DNA of 64,000 bases, taken from JALZMG01 sp963739975. GTDB taxonomy: Bacteria; Actinomycetota; Acidimicrobiia; Acidimicrobiales; Ilumatobacteraceae. Position 1 is the stretch's first letter. Each line of letters starts with the position of its first letter. Location of the stretch: assembly GCA_963739975.1 (NCBI GenBank), contig CAVUCK010000019.1, positions 186,001-250,000 on the forward strand, read 5' to 3'. The notes under the pieces were generated by a model, which did not search any database, was not told where the DNA came from, and saw nothing but the letters and a program-made list of their open reading frames with translations. This document shows positions 56,292 through 63,493 of this stretch, piece by piece. The position numbers and the translations under genes were made by a program.

Positions 56292-57839
56292 TCAGCCGTA
56301 CGCCTCACTCATCCAGACGTCGTCGGCGCAAGGTGGGCTCACGCCAACCTTGTTGAAGGCCGAGATGTACACCTCGTAGCTGTGACCTCTCGGCACGTCG
56401 AGGTCGATGCTGGTCGACGGGCTCCACACGTACGCCGTCGTGACGACCTCGTTGCTGAACCGCCGTCTCACGGTGACCTTGTAGAAGAGGATGGGCGTCC
56501 CGCCGTCGCTGGCGGGCTGGATCCACGTGATCCTCATCGTCCCCGGTGCGCTCACCACCATCTGGTAGGCGTTGCAGTTCCTCGGTGCACTCGGGACCGC
56601 CACCGGCGACGTGTAGGTGACCGGCGAGGAGTATGCACCCATGCCGACGCTGTTGAAGGCGACGACCCGGTAGTGCCAGGTCTTCCCGGGGGGTGGCGCG
56701 ACGGTCCCGATCACGGTGGACGTCGGGTAGCCGATGTGCTCCCACGGCCCGCCGGCACTGGTCGCCCGCTCGACCCGGTACGAGGTGATCGGTGCACCAC
56801 CGTTGGACGGGGGATACCACTTCACCTGCACCTGCCCGGCCGTATGCGGCGTGACGTGGAGGCCCCACGGCGATGCCGGAACGCCCGCCGGGACGGCACT
56901 CACGACTGTGGAGTACGGGCCGAAGCCGGCGGCGTTGTAGGCGCGGACACGGAAGTGGTACGTCGCCCCGTTGTTCAGGAAGGTGGCCAGGTGGTCCGGG
57001 GGGCTGTCGTTCACGACACCGACCTTCGTCCACGGGCCGTTCGGGCCCGACGCCTGCTCGACCTCGTAGTACTCGATGCTCACCCCACCGTTGAACGTCG
57101 GCGCCGACCACGCCAGGTACACGTTGTTCGAGCCCGGGGAGGCCCAGAGCCCGGTCGGCGCCGTCGGCACGGTGCGCGGGGTGGCGCTGACGACGCTGCT
57201 CCAAGGGCCCCAACCGGCGGCGTTGTGGGCGCGGACCTGGAACTGGTAGGTCGTGCCGTTGAGCAAGAAGGTCGCGCTGTAGCTGCGCGTCGTCGGGGAG
57301 GCGACGTCGACCCACGGACCGGCCGCGCTGAGCGCGGCCTGGACCTGGTACTGGTCGATCACCGCCCCGCCGTCGCTCGACGGTTCCAGCCACGTCAGGG
57401 TGACGCTGCCGTCGCCCGGCGTCGCCACCGGTGAGCTCGGCGCCGTCGGCGCGCTCGCCGTGATGCTGAGTGATGTGCCGTCACCGCTCGACCGAGCGGG
57501 CGGTACTGCTCCGCCGGCGCGAGCGGACGGGGTCGTGGTCGGCGGGGCCGGCGGGGTCGTCTCCTGATCCGGCGGTTCGGTCTCATCCGCCGCCGGTGGC
57601 GTCGGCGCATCGGTCGAGGGTGGAGGTGTCTCGGTGGTGGGTGGAGGTGTCTCGGTGGTGGGTGGAGGTGTCTCGGTGGTGGGTGGAGGTGTCTCGGGTG
57701 GGGCCGGCCTCGCCGTCGACGGGATCGTCGGCGGCGGCGACGCGTCGCCGGCGTGGGCGGCATCGACGGCGCCGAGGCTCACGGCGATCGTGGTGGCGAC
57801 GAGGACGAGGCTGCGCCGGAGGGGGCGGTTGGTGGACAT
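56292..57839 (-). CDS. Secreted fibronectin type III repeat protein
   Basis: 515 residues from ATG 57839. A signal peptide (RRSLVLVATTIAVSLGAVDAAHAG, cleavage after AHA; shown in parts) is followed by a Pro/Thr/Glu linker with 'TETPPPT' repeated four times. Four fibronectin-III domains of ~90 residues follow, each with 'P.G...V.LTW..P..DGG..I..Y.V' and 'Y.F.VRA.N..G.GP.S' features (e.g. 'YQFQVRAHNAAGWGPWSS', 'YHFRVRAYNAAGFGPYST'). No sorting signal or catalytic domain is seen. Probably a cell-surface or released binding protein. The 225-base upstream gap holds a direct repeat at 57920/57956. Confidence 0.92.
   Translation of the reverse strand: MSTNRPLRRSLVLVATTIAVSLGAVDAAHAGDASPPPTIPSTARPAPPETPPPTTETPPPTTETPPPTTETPPPSTDAPTPPAADETEPPDQETTPPAPPTTTPSARAGGAVPPARSSGDGTSLSITASAPTAPSSPVATPGDGSVTLTWLEPSSDGGAVIDQYQVQAALSAAGPWVDVASPTTRSYSATFLLNGTTYQFQVRAHNAAGWGPWSSVVSATPRTVPTAPTGLWASPGSNNVYLAWSAPTFNGGVSIEYYEVEQASGPNGPWTKVGVVNDSPPDHLATFLNNGATYHFRVRAYNAAGFGPYSTVVSAVPAGVPASPWGLHVTPHTAGQVQVKWYPPSNGGAPITSYRVERATSAGGPWEHIGYPTSTVIGTVAPPPGKTWHYRVVAFNSVGMGAYSSPVTYTSPVAVPSAPRNCNAYQMVVSAPGTMRITWIQPASDGGTPILFYKVTVRRRFSNEVVTTAYVWSPSTSIDLDVPRGHSYEVYISAFNKVGVSPPCADDVWMSEAYG
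57619..57696. repeat. 21-bp tandem repeats coding TETPPPT
   Basis: The unit GGTGGAGGTGTCTCGGTGGT plus G occurs at 57619, 57640 and 57661, with a partial fourth at 57682. The units are identical in DNA, so they expanded recently. They encode the Pro/Thr linker between signal peptide and first FnIII domain. Confidence 0.95.
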
Positions 57840-58064
57840 GGGTGGCTCGCTTTCACTTCGTGCAGGCACCGGGCTGGCACCCGCTGCGACGAAGGTGACG
57901 AACCGCCGCCGGGCCGGCATGAGTAGCCGCCACTCAAAGTCGACCCGACCGATCGTGAGTAGTCGCGCCAAGTCCCGCCGCCAAGAATCAGTACCGCGTA
58001 CGGATGCTCGGCGGCTCGCCGGTGATCAGGCTGAGGATCGAACCGTCATTGAGGAGGACGAGCC

Positions 58065-58247
58065 ATGATCACCATCCCCGCTGACGAGCTCCGGCCCGGC
58101 GACATCGTCGTCGACGGCGGACACCGCCGCCGGATCACGTGCGTCGATCGAGGTCCAGGCTGGGCCTGGCGGATCGCCCTCGACGGCACCGGCTGGGCCC
58201 TCGCCCTCGGCCGCCGCCCGATCGAGGTCCACCGGAACGCGACATGA
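58065..58247 (+). CDS. Small conserved-looking protein of unknown function
   Basis: 60 residues from ATG 58065, with GAGGAGGACGAG upstream. It starts 'MITIPADELRPGDIVVDGGH', a short beta-rich pattern (PGDIV) that resembles the beginning of small SH3-like or Hint-like folds, then 'RITCVDRGPGWAWRIALDG'. No known family is recognised. It is a lone gene between the FnIII gene, which runs away from it, and a convergent SnoaL gene. Confidence 0.65.
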   Translation: MITIPADELRPGDIVVDGGHRRRITCVDRGPGWAWRIALDGTGWALALGRRPIEVHRNAT

Positions 58248-58281
58248 TCGGCCGCCGCTCGACGCCCGTCGCCAGCCGACG

Positions 58282-58671
58282 TCAGCTCAGGGCCTGGTTG
58301 AACGTCGCACTGTCGACGATCTGCTCGAAGCGGGTGACCTTGCCACCGTCGCTCACCTGCCACACGTGGGCGAACCGGGCCCGGGCGGTCTTGCCCGTCG
58401 CCCTAAACGTCCCCTCGTACCACCCCACCGTGACGACGGTGTCGCCCTCACCCACGAACGCCTCGGGTTTCACCGTGAACCCGTCGTACTGCTCGACCAG
58501 CGGCATGAACACCCGCTGCACGACCTCGTCGTGACCGCGGTAGGTGCCGGCCAGCGGAAAACCCTCGGCCTCGGTCCACTCGACGTCCTCGGCCAACGTG
58601 CCGAGCACCCCCGCCACGTCACCGACCTCGAGCGCGGCATACGCCGCCCGGACCGTGTCCGTGTTGCCCAT
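58282..58671 (-). CDS. SnoaL/NTF2-like protein
   Basis: 129 residues from ATG 58671. 'RAAYAALEVGDVAGVLGTLA', 'EDVEWTEAEGFPLAGTYRGH', 'VVTVGWYEGTFRATGKTARA' and 'FAHVWQVSDGGKVTRFEQIV' are the cone-shaped NTF2-like fold of SnoaL_2 proteins, which hold small hydrophobic ligands and sometimes act as isomerases or cyclases. The role is unassigned. It lies downstream of the HNH gene with a 73-base gap. Confidence 0.9.
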   Translation of the reverse strand: MGNTDTVRAAYAALEVGDVAGVLGTLAEDVEWTEAEGFPLAGTYRGHDEVVQRVFMPLVEQYDGFTVKPEAFVGEGDTVVTVGWYEGTFRATGKTARARFAHVWQVSDGGKVTRFEQIVDSATFNQALS

Positions 58672-58744
58672 CGCTGACGCCCTCGTCAGTTGCCCGTAGC
58701 GGGCCTCGGGCGACGCCGAGCCGATGTCCACGAGTGCACCGACA

Positions 58745-60154
58745 TCACGCGAGAGATGACGGCTGACGGTGAGTGCGGCAACGGTCCAGGTTGGCGATGA
58801 CCTCGGCCGCCACCGCGGCCCGTTGTGCCTGGATCACCGCATCCGACGGCGGTGACGGAGGTGGTTGGGCCGCGGCGCGTTTGGCGGGCGCGCGTTCGGC
58901 GGCCCGCCGCAGGTGAACAGGGATCTCGGACAACCCGCCGGGCGGGCGAGTGGTGGTCGGCCCGTGGTGGTGGACGCTGCGGTCGGGGCGACGCAGCTCG
59001 ATGGTTCGATCGGGGTGGAGCTTCAGGGTGAAGCCGCCCTCGTGCACCAGGTGGTGATGGGTGCAGCACAGCGGGATCAGGTTCGACAGGTCGGTCGGTC
59101 CGCCCTGTTCCCACGGGACCACGTGATGGATCTGGCAGTCGTCGAACCTCACGGTGCACCCGGGATGGCCGCACGTGGTGTACATCGCCCGCAGGGCGCG
59201 TCGTTGGTGGCGAGTGGCGACCCGTTGCTCCCGGCCGACGTCGACGGCTGCCCCGTCGGCGTTCAGCACGACCGGGATGATCAACGCGTCGCAGCACAGC
59301 CGCCGCAGGGAGGCGACGGGCAGAGGAGTGCCGTCCGCGGTCTCAGCGATGCCGCGGTCGTGCAGGCCCGAACGCAGCGTGTCGAGGTCGATGAGCACGA
59401 TCACCTCGGGGATCGGCCGGCCGGCGGACGTCGAGGTATCGCCGTGTTGACGCGTGATCAGTTCGACCAGCGCGTCGGCCTGCAACTGGTCGAACGTGAG
59501 ACCAGTGTCCTGCTGCCCCGATCGGGCCGCGGCGACCGCTGCGTCCAGTGCTGCCGCGACCTTGGCATCGGTCTCGGCATCGAGCTCGAGGTGCGTGTGG
59601 CAGACCCCGGTCTCACGGTCTTTCCAGCGCCGCACCTTGCGGTTGCGGCGATTGCGTTCCACTTCCGACAGGCCGTCATCGGGCGACAGGAGCCGTTCCA
59701 AACGGCGCACGTCTCGACCGAACGCATCGACAGGCATCGCGGAGGCGTTGGCGATGAGCGCGGGCTGGAGGTCGGCCAGCTCGGCTCTCCCCGCGTCATC
59801 CAGCGATGCTGCGGCGTGGGCAAGCGCATCCACGTGCCCGGCCGAGAGCCTGCCGTCCGCCAACGCCTGGTGAACGTCCGGCAACAGGTCGCAGACCTGC
59901 GCTCGGCGGGCCGCCGCCGCGGCGTCACGAGCGCAACGTCGTCCGACGTTGGCCAGCACGTCGGCGGCGCCCGACCCTGCTCCAGCGGCGGCGAGATCGG
60001 TGGCGCGCTGGGCGAGGCGCACGTCGTAGGCGTCGAGCCACGACCGCACCCGTGCCGAGGTCGTGACCAGCGCGTCGAGCTCCGGGCGGGCACAGCACGC
60101 TGGATCGGCGCTGATGAGGTCACTCACCTCGGACAGGACCTCGTGTCGAAACAT
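58745..60154 (-). CDS. HNH endonuclease with DUF222 domain
   Basis: 469 residues from ATG 60154, where the promoter position fixes the start. DUF222 (~1-300): 'LDAYDVRLAQRATDLAAAGA', 'ALADGRLSAGHVDALAHAAA', 'VCHTHLELDAETDAKVAAAL'. The C-terminal HNH nuclease is 'CGHPGCTVRFDDCQIHHVVP', with 'DLSNLIPLCCTHHHLVHEGG' completing the Cys/His zinc and catalytic sites. These proteins are numerous in actinobacteria; some are linked to mobile DNA or defence, but their real function is unknown. It has a near-consensus promoter (60161-60190) and probably a leaderless message. Confidence 0.92.
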   Translation of the reverse strand: MFRHEVLSEVSDLISADPACCARPELDALVTTSARVRSWLDAYDVRLAQRATDLAAAGAGSGAADVLANVGRRCARDAAAAARRAQVCDLLPDVHQALADGRLSAGHVDALAHAAASLDDAGRAELADLQPALIANASAMPVDAFGRDVRRLERLLSPDDGLSEVERNRRNRKVRRWKDRETGVCHTHLELDAETDAKVAAALDAAVAAARSGQQDTGLTFDQLQADALVELITRQHGDTSTSAGRPIPEVIVLIDLDTLRSGLHDRGIAETADGTPLPVASLRRLCCDALIIPVVLNADGAAVDVGREQRVATRHQRRALRAMYTTCGHPGCTVRFDDCQIHHVVPWEQGGPTDLSNLIPLCCTHHHLVHEGGFTLKLHPDRTIELRRPDRSVHHHGPTTTRPPGGLSEIPVHLRRAAERAPAKRAAAQPPPSPPSDAVIQAQRAAVAAEVIANLDRCRTHRQPSSLA

Positions 60155-60160
60155 GAGATC

Positions 60161-60190
60161 AGTATATCGAACATCTGATTCAATTGTCAA
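60161..60190 (-). promoter_or_regulatory. Near-perfect sigma-70-type promoter of the HNH gene
   Basis: On the minus strand: -35 TTGACA (60190-60185), 18-base spacer, -10 TATACT (60166-60161), then GATCTC and the ATG at 60154. Transcription would start at or next to the A of the ATG, giving a leaderless message. The region is strikingly AT-rich for this genome. Bases 60191-60366 beyond it hold nothing I can identify. Confidence 0.85.
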
Positions 60191-60366
60191 CTCTAAGTTC
60201 CCTGATGGAATCTCGCTCCGACCGCAGCCCAGCGACCCTCTGCCACCACGACGCCGTGATCGGCCGCCGCTGCCGTGCCGGGTTCACGGGCTCCAGCTGA
60301 TCCTCGACGGACTCGCCGACGCGCTGAGCCGACCTGACGCGACGAGCCCCGACCCCGATCGTTCGG

Positions 60367-60747
60367 TCAGCTGCCGGCGAGGGCCACGCGCGTGTACTCG
60401 ACCAGCGCAACGATCTCTTCGTCGGTCAAGCGTCCCGCGAACCCAGGCATCCCACCACGGCCCTCGGCGATGACCACGACCTGGTCGGCGGGATCGGGGA
60501 ACGCGGCGACGACACGGCCACCGGACAGCCCGGGCCCGATCCCGCCGGACCCGTCGCCGCCGTGGCATCCGGCGCACGACCGCCCGTAGACGGCGGCGGC
60601 ATCGATCCCGGGGTTCGCCGCCGCCGCCTCCGCCGGTTGCGGCGGTGGTGACGTCGGGTCGTTGATGAAGAGCAGCACGACCGTCTGGACGACCGCGACC
60701 ACCACGAGCGCCTCGATCCCGTCGGCCACCCTGCGCAGGCCGATCAC
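60367..60747 (-). CDS. Membrane-anchored cytochrome c
   Basis: 126 residues from GTG 60747, overlapping the DUF6529-like gene's stop (GTGA). One N-terminal membrane helix (ALVVVAVVQTVVLLFI) is followed by a Pro-rich linker and a class I cytochrome c domain: 'YGRSCAGCHGGDGSGGIGPG' with the CxxCH heme site, and 'GRGGMPGFAGRLTDEEIVALVEY' in parts, where the Met is the sixth ligand. It likely works with the neighbouring b-type membrane protein in electron transfer outside the membrane. Confidence 0.93.
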   Translation of the reverse strand: MIGLRRVADGIEALVVVAVVQTVVLLFINDPTSPPPQPAEAAAANPGIDAAAVYGRSCAGCHGGDGSGGIGPGLSGGRVVAAFPDPADQVVVIAEGRGGMPGFAGRLTDEEIVALVEYTRVALAGS

Positions 60748-61316
60748 CACTTCACGCCGATCTCGGTGAAGAACCACAGCGAGCTCGTCGCCCAGACGAG
60801 CACGAGCACCGTGAACAACACCCCACCGACGACGGGCAGCGCCCAGCTCGGCATCCGCCGCGATCGCACAACGACGACCTTGGTGGCGAAGGCGCCGTAG
60901 AACGCACAGCCGAGCAGGGAGTGCCAGAACCGCCGCCCTCCGCCCGGTGCGGGGTCGAAGCCGAGCGACCAGAGGCAGTGGTAGGCGACCGGCAGCGTGA
61001 CGAGGAGCACCAGGCTGCCGCAGATGCGGTGGGCCGGGCCGACCCAGGCCGGGGCGGGCGCCAGCGGCAGCTTCCCGTACATCCAGAGCGCGCCGACCAC
61101 CTGCAGCGCGGCGAGCAGGAGCGCCAGCGTCGTGAGCCACGACTTGAGGTGCAGCGTGGACGAGAAGAACCAGCTGACCGTCGTCTCCGACGCCGGGTCG
61201 TGCAGCCGGCCGTAGGCGCCGGCGGCGACGGCGACGAGCGCGCCGACGAGGATCGCGCCGCCGAACGTCATCAACGGTGTTCGCGCCACCGGTGCTGACG
61301 CGTGACGATCAGCCAT
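60744..61316 (-). CDS. DUF6529-like membrane protein, possible b-type cytochrome
   Basis: 190 residues from ATG 61316. Five membrane helices, with His residues at helix ends in 'TLHLKSWLTTLALLLAALQV', 'VGPAHRICGSLVLLVTLPVA', 'AYHCLWSLGFD' and 'RFWHSLLGCAFYGAFATKVV': two pairs, as needed to bind hemes across the membrane in cytochrome b561-like proteins. The overlap with a membrane cytochrome c gene supports an electron-transfer role. Heme binding is inferred. Confidence 0.82.
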   Translation of the reverse strand: MADRHASAPVARTPLMTFGGAILVGALVAVAAGAYGRLHDPASETTVSWFFSSTLHLKSWLTTLALLLAALQVVGALWMYGKLPLAPAPAWVGPAHRICGSLVLLVTLPVAYHCLWSLGFDPAPGGGRRFWHSLLGCAFYGAFATKVVVVRSRRMPSWALPVVGGVLFTVLVLVWATSSLWFFTEIGVKW

Positions 61317-61394
61317 CTCCGTGCTCCCTCTCGCACCGCCCGCCGGTCCCTCTCCGACGGGCGGTGCCAACAGTAGCCCTGCCAAGGTTGGGCG

Positions 61395-61997
61395 ATGGCC
61401 GGCACCGATCCCCAGGCCGATCCCGCGGCCGATCTCCGCCGCTACCTCCAAGTCGCCCGTGACTCGCTGCTCTGGAAGCTCGACGGTCTTTCCGACTACG
61501 ACGTTCGTCGACCGCTGGTGCCGACGGGCACGAACCTGCTCGGCCTGGTGAAGCACGTCGCCAGCGTCGAGGCCGGCTACCTCGGCGACACGTTCGGCCG
61601 TCCCTTCCCCGAGAAGCTCCCGTGGTTCGACGAGGACGCCGAGCCGAATGCCGACATGTGGGCCACGGCCGAGGAGTCGCGCGAAGACGTCGTCGACCTG
61701 TACCACCGCGTGTGGGCCCATTCCGACGTGACGATCGAGACGCAGCCGCTCGACACCGTCGGCCGGGTGCCCTGGTGGCCCGACCAGCGCAGCGAGGTCA
61801 CCCTGCTGACGATCGTCGTGCACATGATCGCCGAGACCAACCGTCACGCCGGCCATGCCGACGTGGTGCGCGAGCTCATCGACGGCACGGTCGGCCTGCG
61901 CGCCGACAACGGCAACCTGCCGGAGCGCGACGAGGCGTGGTGGGCCGCCTACCGCCAGCGCCTCGAGGACGTCGCCCGGACCGCCGGCCGAGGGTGA
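61395..61997 (+). CDS. DinB-family (DUF664) protein
   Basis: 200 residues. 'ARDSLLWKLDGLSDYDVRRP', 'TGTNLLGLVKHVASVEAGYL', 'FGRPFPEKLPWF' and 'LTIVVHMIAETNRHAGHADVVRELIDG' (in parts: 'HMIAETNRHAGHADVVREL') carry the three His ligands and are typical of DUF664/mycothiol S-transferase-like proteins. 'RPLVPTGTNLLGL' is the usual start of the subgroup. Substrate unknown. Similar in fold to 52249-52755. It diverges from the DUF6529-like gene. Confidence 0.93.
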   Translation: MAGTDPQADPAADLRRYLQVARDSLLWKLDGLSDYDVRRPLVPTGTNLLGLVKHVASVEAGYLGDTFGRPFPEKLPWFDEDAEPNADMWATAEESREDVVDLYHRVWAHSDVTIETQPLDTVGRVPWWPDQRSEVTLLTIVVHMIAETNRHAGHADVVRELIDGTVGLRADNGNLPERDEAWWAAYRQRLEDVARTAGRG

Positions 61998-62013
61998 TCG
62001 GCCTGCCGCCTCG

Positions 62014-62970
62014 TCACTGGGCGGCGACGATGGCCCCCAGGTCGAGCACGGCGGCGGCGTGCACGTCCGCCTCGGCGGCGCCGAGGGTCGGCCCGAGCTC
62101 GACGATGAAGGACGTCGCGTCCAGCGTCCGGCGCTGCCACGTGGCGGCGACGCCGGTGTAGGTCCCGCCGGTGATCGGCAGGATCGGCACGCCCGTGAGC
62201 TGCGCGTAGCGGTCCTTCAGCTCGCCCTCCAGCCCGTCACCCGGCGAGAGCCGGAAGAGGTCCTGGTGGTACCACAGCCCGAGCGTCGGGCGGATGGCCG
62301 AGACGAAGTCGACGATCGCCCGGGTCTCCGGCTCGCTGGCCGCCCCGGTGCCGGCGTACTGCGGATCACCGGGCTGCGCGATCGGTCCCCACTCGTGGGG
62401 GAAGTTGCGGTTGAGGTCGACGCCGGCGGCGTTGCCGCGCTGGCCGAGCGCCTGGCCGTCGGGGTTCATCGACTCGATCAGCCACAGGTCGACGCCAGGT
62501 GGCACGGGCGCGGTGGCGAGGCGTTCGACGATCGCCACGCCATCGTCCTCGTCCCCGTGGATCACGCCGATGACGAGGACCACGGTGCCGCCCGGCGTGC
62601 CCCGTTCGACGGCGACGATCGGCCGATCCTGCACGGAGCGCCCGATCTCGAGAACCTGCACGGCGTCGGACGCCAGGCCGACCAGACCGGACGTCTCGGT
62701 CGTGGTCGGTGCCGTCGTTGTCGTCGTGGTCGTCGCCGTCGTTGTCGTCGCGGTTGTCGCCGTGGTTGTCGCCGTGGTCGCCGCGGTGGTCGTCGCCGTG
62801 GTGGTTCTCGGGGCCTCCGCGCTCGCCCGCGTGGTGGTGCTCGGGGTCGCCGTGCTCGGTGGCGTCCTGGTCGGCGCACCGGACGGGTCGGCCTCGGGTG
62901 AGTTCGCGGCGCACGCGGCGAGGACCAGGGTCAGGCAGGCGGCGCGGATGGCCTGGCCGCGCCGTGTCAC
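62014..62970 (-). CDS. M14-family zinc carboxypeptidase-like lipoprotein
   Basis: 318 residues from GTG 62970, overlapping the flavin-reductase stop (GTGA). Lipobox 'LTLVLAACAAN', then a ~65-residue Thr/Ala linker and an M14 domain: zinc motif H-x-x-E in 'LVIGVIHGDEDDGVAI', 'ESMNPDGQALGQRGNAAGVD' and 'LNRNFPHEW' (substrate Asn-Arg), third His in 'GLWYHQDLFRLS', and the general-base Glu in 'SFIVELGP'. It resembles murein-peptide amidase MpaA and related peptidases, so cell-wall peptide cleavage outside the membrane is likely. Confidence 0.92.
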   Translation of the reverse strand: MTRRGQAIRAACLTLVLAACAANSPEADPSGAPTRTPPSTATPSTTTRASAEAPRTTTATTTAATTATTTATTATTTTATTTTTTTAPTTTETSGLVGLASDAVQVLEIGRSVQDRPIVAVERGTPGGTVVLVIGVIHGDEDDGVAIVERLATAPVPPGVDLWLIESMNPDGQALGQRGNAAGVDLNRNFPHEWGPIAQPGDPQYAGTGAASEPETRAIVDFVSAIRPTLGLWYHQDLFRLSPGDGLEGELKDRYAQLTGVPILPITGGTYTGVAATWQRRTLDATSFIVELGPTLGAAEADVHAAAVLDLGAIVAAQ

Positions 62971-63473
62971 TCGGCGGAGAGGAACCCGCCGAGCGCGCCC
63001 TTGTAGAACACCAAGGGGACGTGGGGGTCGGCGTGGTGGTCGAGGTCGACGACTCGGCCAACGACGAAGTAGTGGTCGCCGAGCTCGACGCTGTGCTCCA
63101 CGGTGCAGTCGATCCACGCCCCGACTCCCTCGATGATCGGGCAGCCCGTCGGCGAGTGGGTCCACACGACGTCGTCGAAGCGGTCGTCGCCGACGCCGCT
63201 CTTGGCGAACCGCCAGCAGAGTGATGCTTGGTCGTCGCGCAGTACGTTGACGCAGAACCGGTGGGCCGGCGCCATGGCCTGCCACGTGTCGCTGGCGATC
63301 TGCGGCAGGAACCCGACGAGCGGCGGGTCGAGGGACACCGACGTGAACGACCCGATCGTGAACCCGGCCGGTTCGTCACCAGCCAGGCCGGTCACGATCG
63401 TGACGCCGGTCGGGAAGTGGCCGAGCACCTTGCGGAACTGCGCGGTGTCGAACGGCGGCGCGGCCTTGCTCAT
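62967..63473 (-). CDS. Flavin reductase-like (FMN-binding split barrel) protein
   Basis: 168 residues. 'DTAQFRKVLGHFPTGVTIVT', 'GFTIGSFTSVSLDPPLVGFL', 'FCVNVLRDDQASLCWRFAKS', 'VELGDHYFVVGRVVDLDHHA' and 'PLVFYKGALGGF' are the classic strands of the NADH:FMN reductase partner of two-component monooxygenases. The monooxygenase is not adjacent. It diverges from the folate gene at 63494 and overlaps the M14 gene. Confidence 0.95.
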   Translation of the reverse strand: MSKAAPPFDTAQFRKVLGHFPTGVTIVTGLAGDEPAGFTIGSFTSVSLDPPLVGFLPQIASDTWQAMAPAHRFCVNVLRDDQASLCWRFAKSGVGDDRFDDVVWTHSPTGCPIIEGVGAWIDCTVEHSVELGDHYFVVGRVVDLDHHADPHVPLVFYKGALGGFLSAE

Positions 63474-63493
63474 CAGCTGCGATGGTAGGGGCG

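Noticed and set aside
57619..57696. Regular 21-bp repeats as a CRISPR array.
   Set aside because: The repeats are directly adjacent with no spacers and encode a Pro/Thr linker in frame.
60155..60190. Upstream ATG at 60190 as the start of the HNH/DUF222 protein.
   Set aside because: It would lie inside the -35 box of the near-perfect promoter; the start at 60154 fits the promoter and the protein family.
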